Source: Paratrimastix pyriformis (Eukaryota; Preaxostyla; Paratrimastigidae). From it: 30,000 nucleotides of DNA. A program made the translations under genes and the position numbers. The first letter of the stretch is position 1; every line of letters starts with the position of its first letter. Under the pieces are notes generated by a model. It saw only the letters and a program-made list of their open reading frames with translations. It had not been told where the DNA came from and made no database searches. The DNA lies in assembly GCA_027972325.1 (NCBI GenBank), contig JAPMOS010000032.1, forward strand, positions 12,501 through 42,500. The letters run 5' to 3'. Of the stretch, positions 1-12,644 are shown piece by piece.

Positions 1-240
1 CCACGGACACCGACTGAAACCAACTGGTGTACACGATTTTCAATCATCTTCAGACCGCGCTCGTGGCTTCCCTCATGCCGTCGATCAAAATTGAAAAGGT
101 GATAGCATATTGATGCGTCATGAGACTTGCGCGCAAATTCAGACAGCTCGGTGCGGTGTCATTCCACGAACTGTGCGTGTGGCAGGCTCACCCACCCACC
201 CACCCACCCACGACCACCCCCCACACACACACACACACAG
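1..240 (+). other. 3' part of an upstream mannosidase intron
   Basis: No exon is supported here. The stretch ends in a CCCA/CA-rich tract followed by a plausible acceptor (cacag, ending at 240), after which the mannosidase frame is continuous. A short open piece near 56-105 has flanking AG/GT, but its GTGATA donor breaks the donor rule seen in the rest of the window, so it was not called. Confidence 0.6.
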
Positions 241-2397
241 ACATGGATGGTCAATCGCTGCTGCTTTCGCTGCCTCCCTGCGGCCTTGTGCCCCTGGGGC
301 CCCACCCGTCCCACCCGGCGGCTATCCCCCCGGTTCGAGCCGCAATCACTCGCACGGCCGGGGTTCTGTCGGCTGTCCTGGAGAATGACCATCTGCGCGC
401 ACAGTTCGACCAGCGCGGGCGGCTGGTGTCGCTGCGGTGCAAGAGTCCCGATGATGCCGAAGGTCTGTCTGGCCGTGGGGGATGATCATGATCATCTATG
501 TACCCGTCAAATTTGGGATGTTTTTTGGGTGTGTGCGCGCTGCAAGAGTCCCGATGATGCCGATGGTCTGGACGTGAGGCGGAACTCGGAAAACGATGAA
601 AATTTGGGATGTTTTGCAAGAGCCCTGAGGTGATGCCGAAGATCTGGCTGCTGCGGGTACGGGCGGGCACGTTGTGGGCATGTCCAGAAGATCTGGCTGC
701 TGCGTGTGGCTGTTGTGTGTGGGCATGTCCAGATACCGGAAAACAAGGAATGGTGGCGATGATGATGATGATGATGATGATGACAAGTCAGGCGAGCTCG
801 CTTCGTTACGCTCTCAATCTGGTGGCTATCTCCCCGGGGAAGGGTTGACCTGGAGTCGACCGCGACCATCCTGCGGTGATATGGCAGGGTGGTCCGAACG
901 ACTGGTGAGGTCGCCGTCCTTCCCCGACCCGTTTGAAATTTCGACCTTGGTGGCTATCCCCCCGGGGAAGGGTCGATCGGCGGGCTACCTTGACCACGGT
1001 TCGCTAGATTTATGGGTCCCTCCAGCGAACGGTGAGGTCGCCGGCCTTTGCCAACCACTCCAAAATTTCGACCTTGGTGGCTATCCCCCCGGGGAAGGGT
1101 TGATCGGCGGGCTACCTCGACCACAGTTTGGTGGATTTATGGATCCCTCCAGCGAACGGTGAGGTCGCCGTGCTTCCCCGACCTGTTTGAAATTTTGACC
1201 TTGGTGGCTATCCCCCCGGGGAAGGGTCGATCGGCGGCCGGTACCGACCACGGTTCGCTGGATTTATGGGTCCCTCCAGCGAACGGTGAGGTCGCCGGCC
1301 TTTGCCAACCACTTTGAAATTTCGACCTTGGTGGCTATCCCCCCGGGGAAGGGTTGCCCTGGAGTCGATCGCGACCGCCCTGCGATGATAGGGCAAGGTG
1401 GCCCGAACGACTGCTGAGGTCGCCATCCTTCCCCGACCCGTCTGAGCCTGTTTGAAATTTTCGACCTTGGTGGCTATCCCCCCGGGGAAGGGTTGACCTG
1501 GGGGCCACCACGACCACGGTTTGGTGGATTTATGGGTCCCTCCAGCGAACGGTAAGGTCGCCGACCCTCTCCGGTCATTTGAATTTTTTGGACTTTAATT
1601 TTGGTCCCATAATTTTTTTCCTGTGCCTCCCATACTTTTTTGGGGGTGCCTCCCAAGTAGGGTATATAAGGGCCACCCCCCCTGGGGGACTTGTGAAGAT
1701 GGGGTCGGAGGGGCCGAAGGGCCGAAAAGCCGAAATGCCGCAAGACACAGTAGGCTTAGTAGACCTGGTAGGCTCTCATGCGCCTGTGGCGCCCAGGCTG
1801 CGTCCGGCCCCACCTTCAGGTGCGATCGTTGTCCGGACAACACTGTTGCGAAAATGTTGCGAAATCGTTGCGAAATCGGTGCGACACATGGTAGCGCTCT
1901 CTGGCCCCCTGCCCTTGATGCCTAGCTTAGCCCACCACCGCCCGAACCCGCTTGGAGACCCGAAGCACAATGGCCCGCCCGGTCAAGGTTGGCGATCCCC
2001 CCCTGATGAATGCCCCTACCATCCCGGCCTTGCGACGGGTTCTCTCGGGTGCTGGTCCACGGTGACCGAGCCGCACGGACAGCTGGCCGGACCCCACTCC
2101 AACAATACGGTGCGCTCTCCAGGATACCACTGTGGCCTGTGGACGTCCCCGCAGTGCTGCGGTAAGCCGGTCCCGAACACATAGGGTGTGATGACGGCTG
2201 CACTCTCCCCCTGGCAAATGGCGTGTTGCCCCTAAGTTGGCAAAAGTCCGACGGCATGAGGACTAAAAATACCAACTGCCTTTGGGTCGGGTCGGTGCCG
2301 GGGGGAGAGCCCTGGGATTTTACAGATTTTTGGAAGGCCACCCTCAGTTCCTTCCCCCGAAAAGTCGTCCCTGTTTTTCGGTATTTATATATGTAGA

Positions 2398-2465
<68 letters not shown>

Positions 2466-3172
2466 CGGATGATGATCGGATGATGATCGGATGATCGGAT
2501 GATGATCGGATGATGATCGGATGATCGGTTGATGATCGGATGATGATCGGATGATGATCGGATGATGATCGGATGATGATCGGATGATGATCGGATGATG
2601 ATCGGATGATGATGATGATGATGATGATTGGATTTGATGATACTGACTGGGTGATGACTGGATGGTGACTGGATGGTGACTGGATGGTGACTGGATGATG
2701 ACTGGATGATGACTGGATGATGACTGGATGATGACTGGATGATGACTGGATGATGACTGGATGATGACGACGACGACGACTGGATGTTGTTGTTGTTGTT
2801 GTTGTTTGCTGCTGGTGGCGGTGGTGGTGCTGGTGGTGGTGGTGCTGATGGTGATGGTTGGTGGTGCTGATGGTGCTGAGGGTGATGGTGATGGTGATGG
2901 TGCTGTCATGCCTGCCTGGATGGACCACACGATCACTTATCATCTCCCTATGGTTTTTTTGCTGTTGGATTGCTGTCTGGACCCACACGATCGCTTCTCA
3001 TCTCCCTTTGGTTTTTTTTTTGCTGTTGGATTGTGATGTCCGCAGGTCGGGAGTGTATCGGTCAGCCGGGTGATGGGGACGGCGCTCTGGGGGCCAACCG
3101 GTTTGTGCTCTACGAGGACCGGCCCCTGTGCTGGGAGGTCCGTGCAACCATCATCATCATCCCCATCATCAG

Positions 3173-3213
<41 letters not shown>

Positions 3214-3220
3214 GCCGCAG

Positions 3221-3262
<42 letters not shown>

Positions 3263-3975
3263 TCGATCATCATTCGATCATCATCATCAATCATCATCAT
3301 CAATCATCAATCATCATCATCAATCATCAATCATCATCATCAATCATCAATCAGCATCAGCCGCCACCAGGCCGTCGTTCAATTGTCGAGAACAGCACTC
3401 TCGCGTCATCATTCTCATTCGATTGGATCACCAACCGTCTTTTTCGTCACTCACTCATCCCACCCACCCACCCACCCACCCGTCCGCCCGCCCGCCCGCC
3501 AGGCCTGGGACGTGGACGCGTTCCATGTGGAGAAGCCCCTGACTGCCGAGCCGCCTGCCTCCCTGCCCATCATCGAGGTCTGTGCAGGAGCGGTGCATCC
3601 AAGCGCCCCCCCACCTGCGCCTCGCCCCCTGCGTTCCATGTTGTGGTGGACTGCGGGGGCTGGTTATGGCTCACTCAATGTGCGTCGGCCTCAGTCCCGC
3701 GCTCCATGTTGTCGTCGTCGTCGTCATTATCATCATCAGCCATCAGTCACCAGCCATCAGCCATCAGCATCATCAGCATCATCAGCATCATCATCCAGTC
3801 ATCAGAGACATGCTGTGTATTTGCTCATCATCATCATCCAGTCATCATCATCGCCATCATCGCCATCATCGCCATCATCGCCATCATCGCCATCATCGCC
3901 ATCATCAACATCATCAACAACATCATCATCCGAACATCCATCATCATCCGAACATCCATCATCGCCATCATCATC

Positions 3976-4053
<78 letters not shown>

Positions 4054-6342
4054 GCCATCATCGCCATCATCGCCATCATCATCACGTATGCGCAGCTGCG
4101 CGAAGCGGAGCCGCTCCGGGCCACCCTCCGCATCCGGACTGCGCTCTCGCCCAAGTGCATCGTCCAGCAGGAGATTGTCCTGACCGCGGCCGCGGCCACC
4201 CTGGTCTTCCTGACCGAGGTCGAGTGGGCCGAATCCAACAAGATCCTCAAGGTCTGAACGTCCCATTTGATTGTCCGGAGATCAGTTTTCTGAAGGTTCG
4301 GACAAAAAAAAACAACAACAAAAAAAACGAATGTGTGGAATGTTGTTTTTGACTTCTCAATCTTCAAGGATTTTTTTCAGGGTGCTGACCGTGTCGAAAA
4401 ACCCAATTGTGCACAAGCACAAGCACAAGCACGCAAACATTGCGAAAGAAGTCGGGGGGAAAACCGGCCCTGGTGGTCTTCCTGACCGAGGTTGGGTGGG
4501 CCGAATCCAACAAGATCTCAAGGTCTGAAAAAAAATCCCCGAGGTGGCCGCGGTGCGTTTTTTTTTTTTTTTTGGATGCGCTTTTTCTGTTCTCGTTCGA
4601 ATTTTGGTTTCGAACGAAATGAAGTGTGAAAGACGAAGTTGCCTTGTGGGTGGGTCGGGTCGTCCAAGTCCAGCATCATCATCAGATCAAAACGCGAGAG
4701 GGTGATCGGAGTGGCCGCCCCCCGCCTTGTGATCGAGTGGACAAAGAAATCCCCACAAGGTCTTTCGCGGGGCCTGCTTGTTTTGTGAAAGTTTGACATG
4801 GTTTTGACACAGTCAACAGCTTCACCGGCCAGGACATGACAAGTCCCCTCCGTGCATGGTCGGACATAGTACCACCTTCGGACATAGTCTAGCTGGTCAG
4901 GATAGTAGACCCTCATTCTACAGACCCGGGTTCGAGTCCCGGTGTCCGAAAAATCTTTTTTTAACCGCTTTCTGCCGCTTCCGCTTAGGTGGAGTTCCCT
5001 CTTGCTGTCCGCGCTCCGATGGCCACATACGACGGGGCCTTCGGCTCCGTGCAGCGGCCGACCCACCGCAACACCAGCTGGGACGTGGCCAAGTTCGAAG
5101 GTCCAGCATCTACACCCACCCCTCGCCCTCCCCCGATTGGGCGATGCGGGGCAGGGGCGTTGGGTGGAGTAGTATGGAAGACTGGATCTGGGCGTTGGCT
5201 GGTGTCGTCACCAATGCATCGTCACCGTATCCCTGGCTGGTCAACAACAACAATAATATCATCATCATTCAGTCATCATCCAATCATCCGCATCCAATCC
5301 GCATCCAATCATCCGCATCAACCAATCGTCCGCATCAGCCAATCATCCGATCATCCGATCATCATCACGATCATCCGCGCCACCACCCATCCTCATCGCC
5401 ATCATTTTCATCCCCGTCCGGTCAGGCTGCGCCCACCGGTATTGCGACCTGTCGGAACCCAACTTTGGCGTGGCCCTGCTGAACGACTGCAAATACGGCC
5501 ACTCCGTGTGGGGCTCCACCATGGCCCTCTCGCTGCTCCGGTCTGGACCATCATCATGCTTGTCACATCGTGGCCTTGTGCGGGTTGCTGCCCTGGACTC
5601 CACTTGTGAGTCTCGCCGTTCAATAAGCCAATGTATGCCGCTGACCCCACCCTCCTAATCTCTCTCACAGCGCACCCAAGAGCCCGGACCCCAAGGCCGA
5701 CATGGACCACCACATCTTCGCCTACGCGCTGTACCCGCACGCGGGCGACGCGGCCCATTCGGACGTCCTTCGCGAGGCGGCCGCGCTGAACACGCCACCC
5801 GAGTACTACTCGATGACGCCGTCCCAGGCCCTCGCTGCCATTCAGGTCGCTGCGGTGGAGGTGTGGGCGCGCGTCCTGTGTCGTGTGGGTGCGGACGTGC
5901 GTGTTCGTGGGGGTGCGAAAGTCTGTTGGAGGGCATCCGGCCAATTCTCCTTCCCGTCTCCATATCCGTAGCCCGAGAGTTTCCTGTCGACCCATCCTGC
6001 CACCGTGGAGCTGGATTGCTTCAAACTTGCCCACGAGGCTCCAGACCGCACCACCGAGCGGGCCCCTGTGATCGTTCGCCTGCATGAGGTCTGCTGATCC
6101 TGGGCCCATCTTCTCGGCATTCACCGATCATCTTCTTCTAGGCCATCGGGTCGCGGACCCGCAATGTGCGCCTCGCCTTCGGGGCTCGGCTCCCGCAAGT
6201 GGCCCGCGCCGTTCGGGTGAACATGGTCGAGGAGGCCACCGAAGGGGCGCTGCCTCTGTCCCTGGCCGACGACGGCCACACTGTGGTGGTGCCCGAGGTC
6301 GGCCCGTGGGAGGTCGTCACCATTCGCCTCGAGTGGGCCTGA
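241..6342 (+). CDS. MAN2C1: Cytosolic-type alpha-mannosidase (GH38), C-terminal part
   Basis: Partial gene; the catalytic N-terminal exons lie before the window. Exons: 241-462, 3046-3137, 3503-3577, 4096-4251, 4989-5100, 5426-5540, 5671-5845, 5972-6088, 6142-6342 (TGA at 6340). All phases join, giving 420 residues. The translation follows animal MAN2C1 closely: [61 protein letters not shown] and YALYPHAG are the expected beta-sandwich landmarks of GH38 in the usual order. The family trims mannose from free oligosaccharides in the cytosol or vacuole. All eight donors are GTC. Introns 1 (2,583 bases), 3 and 4 are long and repeat-filled. It is convergent with the aspartate oxidase gene, with 72 bases between stops. 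Family identity is sure. The first exon's 5' edge rests only on the acceptor and open frame. Confidence 0.93.
438..650 (+). repeat. Repeated copies of the exon 1 donor edge in intron 1
   Basis: The last bases of exon 1 plus the donor (438-467) recur at 541-570 with one mismatch, and more weakly at 613-642. The phrases 'aatttgggatgtttt' and 'gggcatgtccag' are also repeated around them (to about 732). A short GAT microsatellite follows at 757-783. Confidence 0.8.
817..1590 (+). repeat. Six-copy tandem repeat, unit about 126-139 bp
   Basis: Copies begin near 817, 949, 1075, 1201, 1328 and 1467. Each opens with 'ttggtggctatcccccc' or a close variant, carries 'gggtccctccagcgaacggt' or a diverged middle, and ends in 'gaaatttcgacc'. 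Copies 1 and 5 share one type of middle segment; copies 2, 3, 4 and 6 share another. No frame stays open through the array, so it is read as non-coding intron 1 DNA. Confidence 0.92.
1591..2344. other. Unique intron 1 segment with a TATA-like site
   Basis: Single-copy sequence between the tandem repeat and the microsatellites. It has TATATAAG at 1663-1670 and three short 'gttgcgaaa' copies near 1847-1878. A 201-codon open frame runs along the plus strand, but its product has no recognisable domain and an uneven composition. I cannot say whether it is transcribed on its own or is an old insertion. I see no paired long repeats at its ends. Confidence 0.4.
1663..1670 (+). promoter_or_regulatory. 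TATA-box-like motif inside intron 1
   Basis: TATATAAG lies 70 bases after the six-copy repeat, in the same orientation as the host gene. The arrangement (repeats, TATA box, GC-rich leader) resembles a core promoter. A chance match is possible. Confidence 0.25.
2397..2915 (+). repeat. Compound ATG/GATCGGAT/GACTGGAT microsatellite
   Basis: An ATG run of about 22 units passes into GATGATCG-type units (to about 2610), then GATGACTG-type units (2650-2770), then CGA, TTG and GGTGGTGCT runs. It explains the His-, Ile- and Ser-rich open frames on both strands here. Confidence 0.97.
2928..3045 (+). repeat. Tandem duplication of the intron 1 acceptor region
   Basis: The block 'cacacgatc...tcatctccct...' with a T-run and 'tgctgttggattg' occurs at about 2928-2979 and again at about 2988-3034. 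The second copy continues into the acceptor used at 3045. The first copy lacks a matching AG. Confidence 0.85.
3150..3501 (+). repeat. CAT/CAG and CCCA/CCGC simple repeats, intron 2
   Basis: ATC and CAG runs (3150-3355) are followed by about 75 bases of plain sequence, then ACCC and CGCC runs that abut the acceptor at 3502. Confidence 0.95.
3712..4088 (+). repeat. CAT/CATCGC microsatellite, intron 3
   Basis: Long ATC and ATCGCC runs ending just before the acceptor at 4095. The minus-strand Asp/Met-rich frames and plus-strand His/Ser-rich frames are translations of this repeat. Confidence 0.96.
4475..4529 (+). repeat. Intronic copy of the exon 4 3' end and donor
   Basis: Matches 4203-4258 (end of mannosidase exon 4 plus its GTCTGAA donor) with two substitutions and a one-base deletion. 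The deletion shifts the frame, so this copy cannot replace the exon simply. Confidence 0.93.
4878..4950 (+). tRNA. tRNA-Glu (anticodon CTC) in a mannosidase intron
   Basis: It folds as a full cloverleaf. The 7-bp acceptor stem is perfect (4878-4884 with 4943-4949). The anticodon stem GTAGA/TCTAC is perfect and the T stem CCGGG/CCCGG holds loop TTCGAGT. Discriminator base is A at 4950 and an RNA polymerase III T-run follows at 4955-4961. The 7-base anticodon loop CCCTCAT gives anticodon CTC (Glu), and the overall sequence resembles eukaryotic tRNA-Glu. Odd point: position 33 is C, where U is nearly universal. It lies on the host gene's strand, 39 bases before the intron 4 acceptor. Its first 11 bases are also present just upstream (4860-4870). 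Confidence 0.9.
5246..5408 (+). repeat. Degenerate CATC / AATCCGCATCC repeats, intron 5
   Basis: Interrupted AAC, ATC and 'caatc(atc)cgcat' units fill most of intron 5 (5101-5425). Confidence 0.85.
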
Positions 6343-6414
6343 ACCAAGGCAGAATAATGTCGAGCATGGGAGGACAATCCATGGTGTATTGATTAGTGGT
6401 GGAAAAAACAGCTG

Positions 6415-9173
<2,759 letters not shown>

Positions 9174-9192
<19 letters not shown>

Positions 9193-9242
9193 GGGGCGAT
9201 TGGCAAACACGACTCCGGACGCCGAGAAATTGAACAAGGCAT
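9174..9242 (-). promoter_or_regulatory. Upstream ORF overlapping the aspartate oxidase start
   Basis: An ATG at 9242-9240 opens a 22-codon frame that ends (TAA, 9176-9174) after the main ATG at 9192, in another frame. If the transcript starts at the TATA-linked site upstream, ribosomes would meet this ATG first. An unseen 5' UTR intron would remove the problem. Confidence 0.5.
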
Positions 9243-9340
9243 TTTGTTGGAAGACCCAAGGGAAGCTCTTCCCCCTCCTTCTTGCGACCCCCTGGACAGT
9301 CTCTTTAGTTGCACACGAAGAAAATGTGAGTTGATTTTTT

Positions 9341-9350
9341 TATATATATA
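9341..9350 (-). promoter_or_regulatory. TATA box of the aspartate oxidase gene (candidate)
   Basis: TATATATATA followed by A6 on the minus strand, 149 bases before the ATG. Initiation about 30 bases downstream would be near 9315. The 387-base interval 9193-9579 otherwise holds only this 5' region and the eS10 3' flank. Confidence 0.5.
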
Positions 9351-9579
9351 CGCAGAACAGTCCGAGGTTCGTTTCCGCTGGCAACAAAACCCCAGAAAAT
9401 ATGTTTCTTGTGGGGCTGTTCGATTGGTTTGGTGGACGGCGCGCCTGTGTTCAATTCTTATCGCCTCACCATTTCTTCAGCGGCCCCAGGCAACCCTCCT
9501 CAAAAAAAGATAGAGGCAATCAGAAGAACCCATGTTTCAGTAAAATCGCGATCCAGGCATCTATTTCAGGCGAACCCCT

Positions 9580-10241
9580 TTAGGAGCGAGGGGCAGCATC
9601 GCGAGGAGGGAACCGACGCTCGCCGCGCTAATCATGATGAAAAGAAACAGCCAATGAGCAAATCCATGCTGAGTGACCGAAAAAGACAGACGAATTTGGG
9701 GGCGAACTCACCGCCGGCCTTCTTGTCATCAGTGCGGCGGTAGGCATCGCGGTCAGAGTAGCCACCACGGCCCTCGAAGCGAGGAGGCCGGGAAGAAGGA
9801 GGACGGGCGCTCTGCTGCTTCTTCAGGGTGTTGGGGACGACGTTCTCGGCGAGGTGGAGGTACTCACGGAGATAGTTCAGGCCGTCGAAGGTGAGGTACC
9901 AGTAAAAGTGGGACCAGTTGAAGGTCTCCTTCACGAACTTGCGGGAGCGGAGGGACTGCATGGTCTTGATGACCTGGAGGTTGGGGATGTCCTTCAGCTC
10001 AGCGATGGGGTGAGAGGTCGCCCAGAAATCCTTCTTGGCGAAGAGGACGCCCTCTATAGAAAGAGGGGGGAAGAAACACAGAGGTCAGCAAAAAGCTTCG
10101 AAAAAGATATCCACAGGATCCCATGCCTCCCCGTTTTACCCACCAAACGAAGATCGTCACCGGGGAAGCCTGGTACATATAAAACGAACCCTGGAAGAGG
10201 TAGTGGAGGATCGCGATGCGGTTCTTCTTGGGGATCAACAT
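9580..10241 (-). CDS. RPS10: 40S ribosomal protein eS10
   Basis: Component of the small ribosomal subunit head. Exons: 10241-10190, 10053-9692, 9627-9580; 153 residues (animal eS10 is about 165). It opens MLIPKKNRIAILHYLFQEGV and continues through IPNLQVIKTMQSLRSRKFVK, ETFNWSHFYWYLTFDGLNYL, REYLHLAENVVPNTLK and RRTDDKKAGGEFAPKF. This is the winged-helix body and basic tail of the family in order. The last exon gives a short Arg-rich end (RGERRFPPRDAAPRS) matching the RG-rich eS10 tail. The GTCTGT donor at 9691 was chosen over a nearby GTGAGT at 9709 because only it keeps the conserved EF..F(RG) join and phase. It lies in tandem with RRP8, with 383 bases between them that hold nothing I recognise. 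Confidence 0.97.
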
Positions 10242-10624
10242 TCTGATCGCAAAAGTGCTCGAAAAAAGAGCGCCTCGGAAAGGAGGAGAACCCGGGTGGA
10301 AGAGGCTGTACTCCGCAGTCAACTCGAACGCGAGAAGCCTCCTCAGACCTTCTTTCCAGCCGGATTCGGGGATATCAGCTGTCGGGTGTAACCAATTTGA
10401 ATGTTGTAGCCTTTGACATCTTCAAGAGGAAGCAAGACACAGTATCGATCGATCATTCTTTCGAACCAGCTCTTGAAGGGGCGGTCTTGTCGTGGCACCT
10501 CAAACTCCATACAATCGTTCCGTGCGAACTGTTGCCTTGTCTTAGCGTATTATTCGCGAATCATCGTGCCCAGAAAAAAAAAATGCTTTATTTCTGGGTG
10601 GTTTCCTCTGATCACTCCAAAAGA

Positions 10625-12631
10625 TCACGAAGATTGATCCCGCAAGATGGCCGATCGACTTTCGCGCTTCTTGTAGAGGCATGGCTTCAAAATCTCAGCC
10701 GCCATTGCCGGGCCGATGCGGCGGCGGGCCGGGGGAGAGCTGGCATCTTTGGAGAAGGCGAACAGCGTGAACATCTTGTTGCGTTCATCCTGTGGTTGGG
10801 AAGGGGCATGAGCATGGTGAGAACCAGAAAACACCACCAGACCACACCACCAGACCACACCAGCCACACCCCCACCAGCCACACCCCCACCAGCCACACC
10901 CCCACCAGCCACACCCCCACCAGCCACACCCACCAACACATCGCGCACACCCGGCACCATCCACGGTGACCTTGGTGCGGAAGAGCACAAACACTCTCAT
11001 CATCGACACCCTCGTCCAGTCATCATCAACATCATCAACATCATCAACATCATCAACATCAGTGACCTTGGTGCGCAGTTCAAAGCCGAGCGACTTGAAC
11101 AGCTGCACAAACATGTCGACGTTGGTGATGCGGGAGGCGACTTCGGCGACCCGGTAGAGGCCCCTTGCCATCATAACCCCAGGGGTGAGAGGGATGGGTG
11201 GTGGGAGAGATGAGTGATGGGTGTGCGATGCGGGGCGTGTCCGGTAGAGGCCCCTTTCCATGACAAGGTGAGAGCGATGCTGGCGGTGATGAATGATGGA
11301 TGCGAGGATGGGAGAGGGATTGGCGATCGGGCTCTGGGATGGGTGTATGGATGCGATGAGAGGCGATGGGTTGAGAGGCGATGGGTGGGTGCGATGATGG
11401 GCGATGAGTTGGCGATGGAAAAACGGGAAAGCAGTGAGACAGTGAGGAGGAGGACAGGGGGAGGATCGACAGCTGTGATCATGCGGGATGATCGAATCGT
11501 TAGTTGGGTGCGAGATGAAAGGTGGACGTCGCCATGACCCGGATCCCCCGGCACACGCACACTCGACTCCAACCGTAAGGGTTGAAGTCGCCATGACCCG
11601 GATCCCCCGGAACACACAGACACGCATCTGCAGCTCCAGCCAAGGGTTGAATCCACGAACACACCGGGCAAACCGGAAGGACAGCATGGACATAGTGGCA
11701 CTCACCCCCGGGGGGATGCAGACCCAGGTTTCAGAACCCGCCAGGCTTCGCGGATAAAGTCCGGGTAGTTTGTGCCCATCAGCGCAAGACATGAGACCAC
11801 CACGTCGCAGGTGGCGTCTTGCAGGGGGACCTAAAAAAAAGAGGCGTCGGGCGAGTGGAGGGTGCCGGGGGGTTGAGTCGACTGACATGGGTCAGATCGC
11901 AGGCGGTGATGTGGGGATGGCGAGCCACCAGGTCGAACGAATGGACGGTCGAGTGGGGGACCGAGCGTCCCAGACGGCCCTCGCCGCAGCCAAAGTCTAT
12001 ATGGCCCCGGGGTAGTGATGACAAAACCGCTGTTGGAAGAGCAGGAAAAACAGACCGGCAATCACGAGGCCTCGCCTCTTGGAAAGCTCCTTGATGAAAA
12101 TGTCGAGGGGGTTGGAAGGCCATTGCGAGACTTGGTGTGCGAAACCACGATGATACTGTATGGGGATGAGAAAATGGGTGCAGGAACAATTTTGGTGCGA
12201 GTGGGCCAGCAGACAATATCGAAGAGATGTGGCTCCTTTTTAAAAAGTTGGGTGGCGTCTGTGCCTGTAGTGGTATAGAGCTGTTCGTTAATCCATCGGA
12301 ACTGTCCCGCTTCGAGCCGCTCGTGCAGCTGGTTCTCGAACCGATTCTGTGGCGGCCCGCGCCGGGCGGGTTTCGTTGGGGCTTGCTCCGAGTCAGCCGG
12401 CTCGTCCGGAGGGGAGCCCTCGGCTGTGTTCTGTTCCTGAGCCTGAGCCTGCTCGGGCTCCTCGTCGTCCTTCTCCATGCGTGGCTTTTTCTGGGACGAC
12501 TTTTTTTCTTGTCCCGATGGCTTCACAGGGTCAGCGCGATGCTTCCGCGAGCGTTTTGACCGTTTGGGGCGGGCTGGGACAGGCGCTTCGAGCGCATCAA
12601 GACTCTCTTCCTGTACCGAGACAGTCTCCAT
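10625..12631 (-). CDS. RRP8: Ribosomal RNA-processing protein 8 (rRNA m1A methyltransferase)
   Basis: Nucleolar SAM-dependent enzyme that in yeast and man methylates an adenine N1 of large-subunit rRNA. Exons: 12631-12215, 12155-12056, 11996-11887, 11830-11724, 11163-11067, 10789-10625; 331 residues. The first 110 or so residues are Lys/Glu/Gln-rich and look disordered. The catalytic part has [20 protein letters not shown] (substrate-binding lead), [11 protein letters not shown] (motif I, near 172-182), [49 protein letters not shown] and the ending PCLYKKR. These are all RRP8 hallmarks in order. Each donor is GTC. Intron 4 (560 bases) and intron 5 contain copies of adjoining exon edges. The start codon is 13 nt from that of the divergent TOPORS gene; no in-frame upstream ATG was preferred, because the longer frame overlaps the TOPORS coding region. 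Confidence 0.95.
10838..11060 (-). repeat. CACCCCCACCAGC and CATCAA repeats in RRP8 intron 5
   Basis: 'cacccccaccagcca' units run about 10858-10930, and an ATCAAC run fills 11018-11060. Between them, 'gtgaccttggtgcg' at 10966-10979 repeats the exon 5 donor edge found at 11062-11075. Confidence 0.88.
11151..11264 (-). repeat. Tandem copy of the RRP8 exon 5 acceptor edge
   Basis: 'ccggtagaggcccctt' with its flank occurs at 11151-11174 (true exon 5 start and acceptor) and again at 11241-11264 inside intron 4, a 90-base step. The GATG-rich flanks are also similar. Confidence 0.85.
11527..11650 (-). repeat. 61-bp direct repeat in RRP8 intron 4
   Basis: 'gtcgccatgacccggatccc' and its continuation occur at about 11527 and about 11588, each followed by an ACAC-rich piece and an 'agggttga' tail. 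Confidence 0.8.
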
Positions 12632-12644
12632 AGCGACAGAGGTT
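12632..12644. promoter_or_regulatory. 13-nt gap between divergent RRP8 and TOPORS start codons
   Basis: RRP8 starts at 12631 on the minus strand and TOPORS at 12645 on the plus strand. No TATA box fits in the gap. Promoters must lie inside the opposite gene's 5' coding sequence, or one start is further in. Confidence 0.6.

Noticed and set aside
1591-2344. LTR or other retroelement fragment
   Set aside because: There is a TATA box, but I find no paired terminal repeats, primer site or polymerase-like frame.
2344-2988. Long minus-strand His/Ser/Ile-rich open frames
   Set aside because: They are translations of ATG/GATCGG microsatellites inside mannosidase intron 1, whose exon boundaries are fixed by homology.
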